From: an uncultured bacterium
Lineage (GTDB): Bacteria; Bacillota; Clostridia; Lachnospirales; Lachnospiraceae
DNA length: 5,652 nt
NCBI GenBank assembly: GCA_947088515.1
Contig: CAMUHA010000210.1
Location: 1 to 5,652 of the forward strand
Reading direction: 5' to 3'
Below are positions 5,603 to 5,652 of this stretch, piece by piece. Both the position numbers and the translations under genes were made by a program. The stretch's first letter is position 1. Every line of letters starts with the position of its first letter. Under the pieces are notes generated by a model that was not told the DNA's origin, did not search any database, and worked only from the letters and a program-made list of their open reading frames with translations.

Positions 5603-5652
5603 AACAGATATATAATTTTATTTAATATAATATAAATTTTTTATTAATCTTG

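Overview
The window reads as a stretch of chromosome from a low-to-moderate GC Firmicute, most likely a Clostridia of the Lachnospiraceae type. This is inferred from strong purine-rich ribosome binding sites, sigma-A-like promoters, a U-tract terminator, and a neighbourhood in which an HI0933/BaiN-type flavoprotein lies directly upstream of cmk and ispH. The species cannot be named from the sequence. All six supported genes are on the minus strand, so transcription runs from right to left. I see no RNA genes, insertion sequences, CRISPR arrays or phage genes.

From right to left: positions 5548-5652 hold an AT-rich leader with an extended -10 promoter. It drives a membrane-anchored N-acetylmuramoyl-L-alanine amidase (4375-5547) with an unusual arginine-rich cytoplasmic tail of about 165 residues. 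A clean intrinsic terminator at 4325-4350 ends that unit. A near-consensus promoter (4260-4288) with an inverted repeat over its start site then opens a second unit. This unit begins with a TetR-type regulator (3678-4223) and, after 28 bases, a MurR/RpiR-type regulator with a SIS domain (2717-3649). A perfect 14-base palindrome sits at the junction of these two. After 40 more bases comes an FAD-dependent oxidoreductase of the HI0933/BaiN family (1393-2676).

Immediately after the oxidoreductase stop codon lies a strong promoter (1360-1388) for cytidylate kinase, cmk (554-1258), and the 5' part of ispH (1-514, running off the left edge). Because no terminator is visible between these genes, cmk-ispH may also receive read-through from the regulator/oxidoreductase unit.

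Functionally, the left half is housekeeping: CMP phosphorylation for nucleotide supply and the last step of the MEP isoprenoid pathway, preceded by a flavoprotein of uncertain substrate. The right half combines cell-wall hydrolysis with two regulators whose ligands cannot be read from the sequence. I do not see a clear novel multi-gene system. The most interesting points are the amidase tail, the two stacked regulators with candidate operators, and the departure of the RpiR protein from the usual phosphosugar-binding motif.
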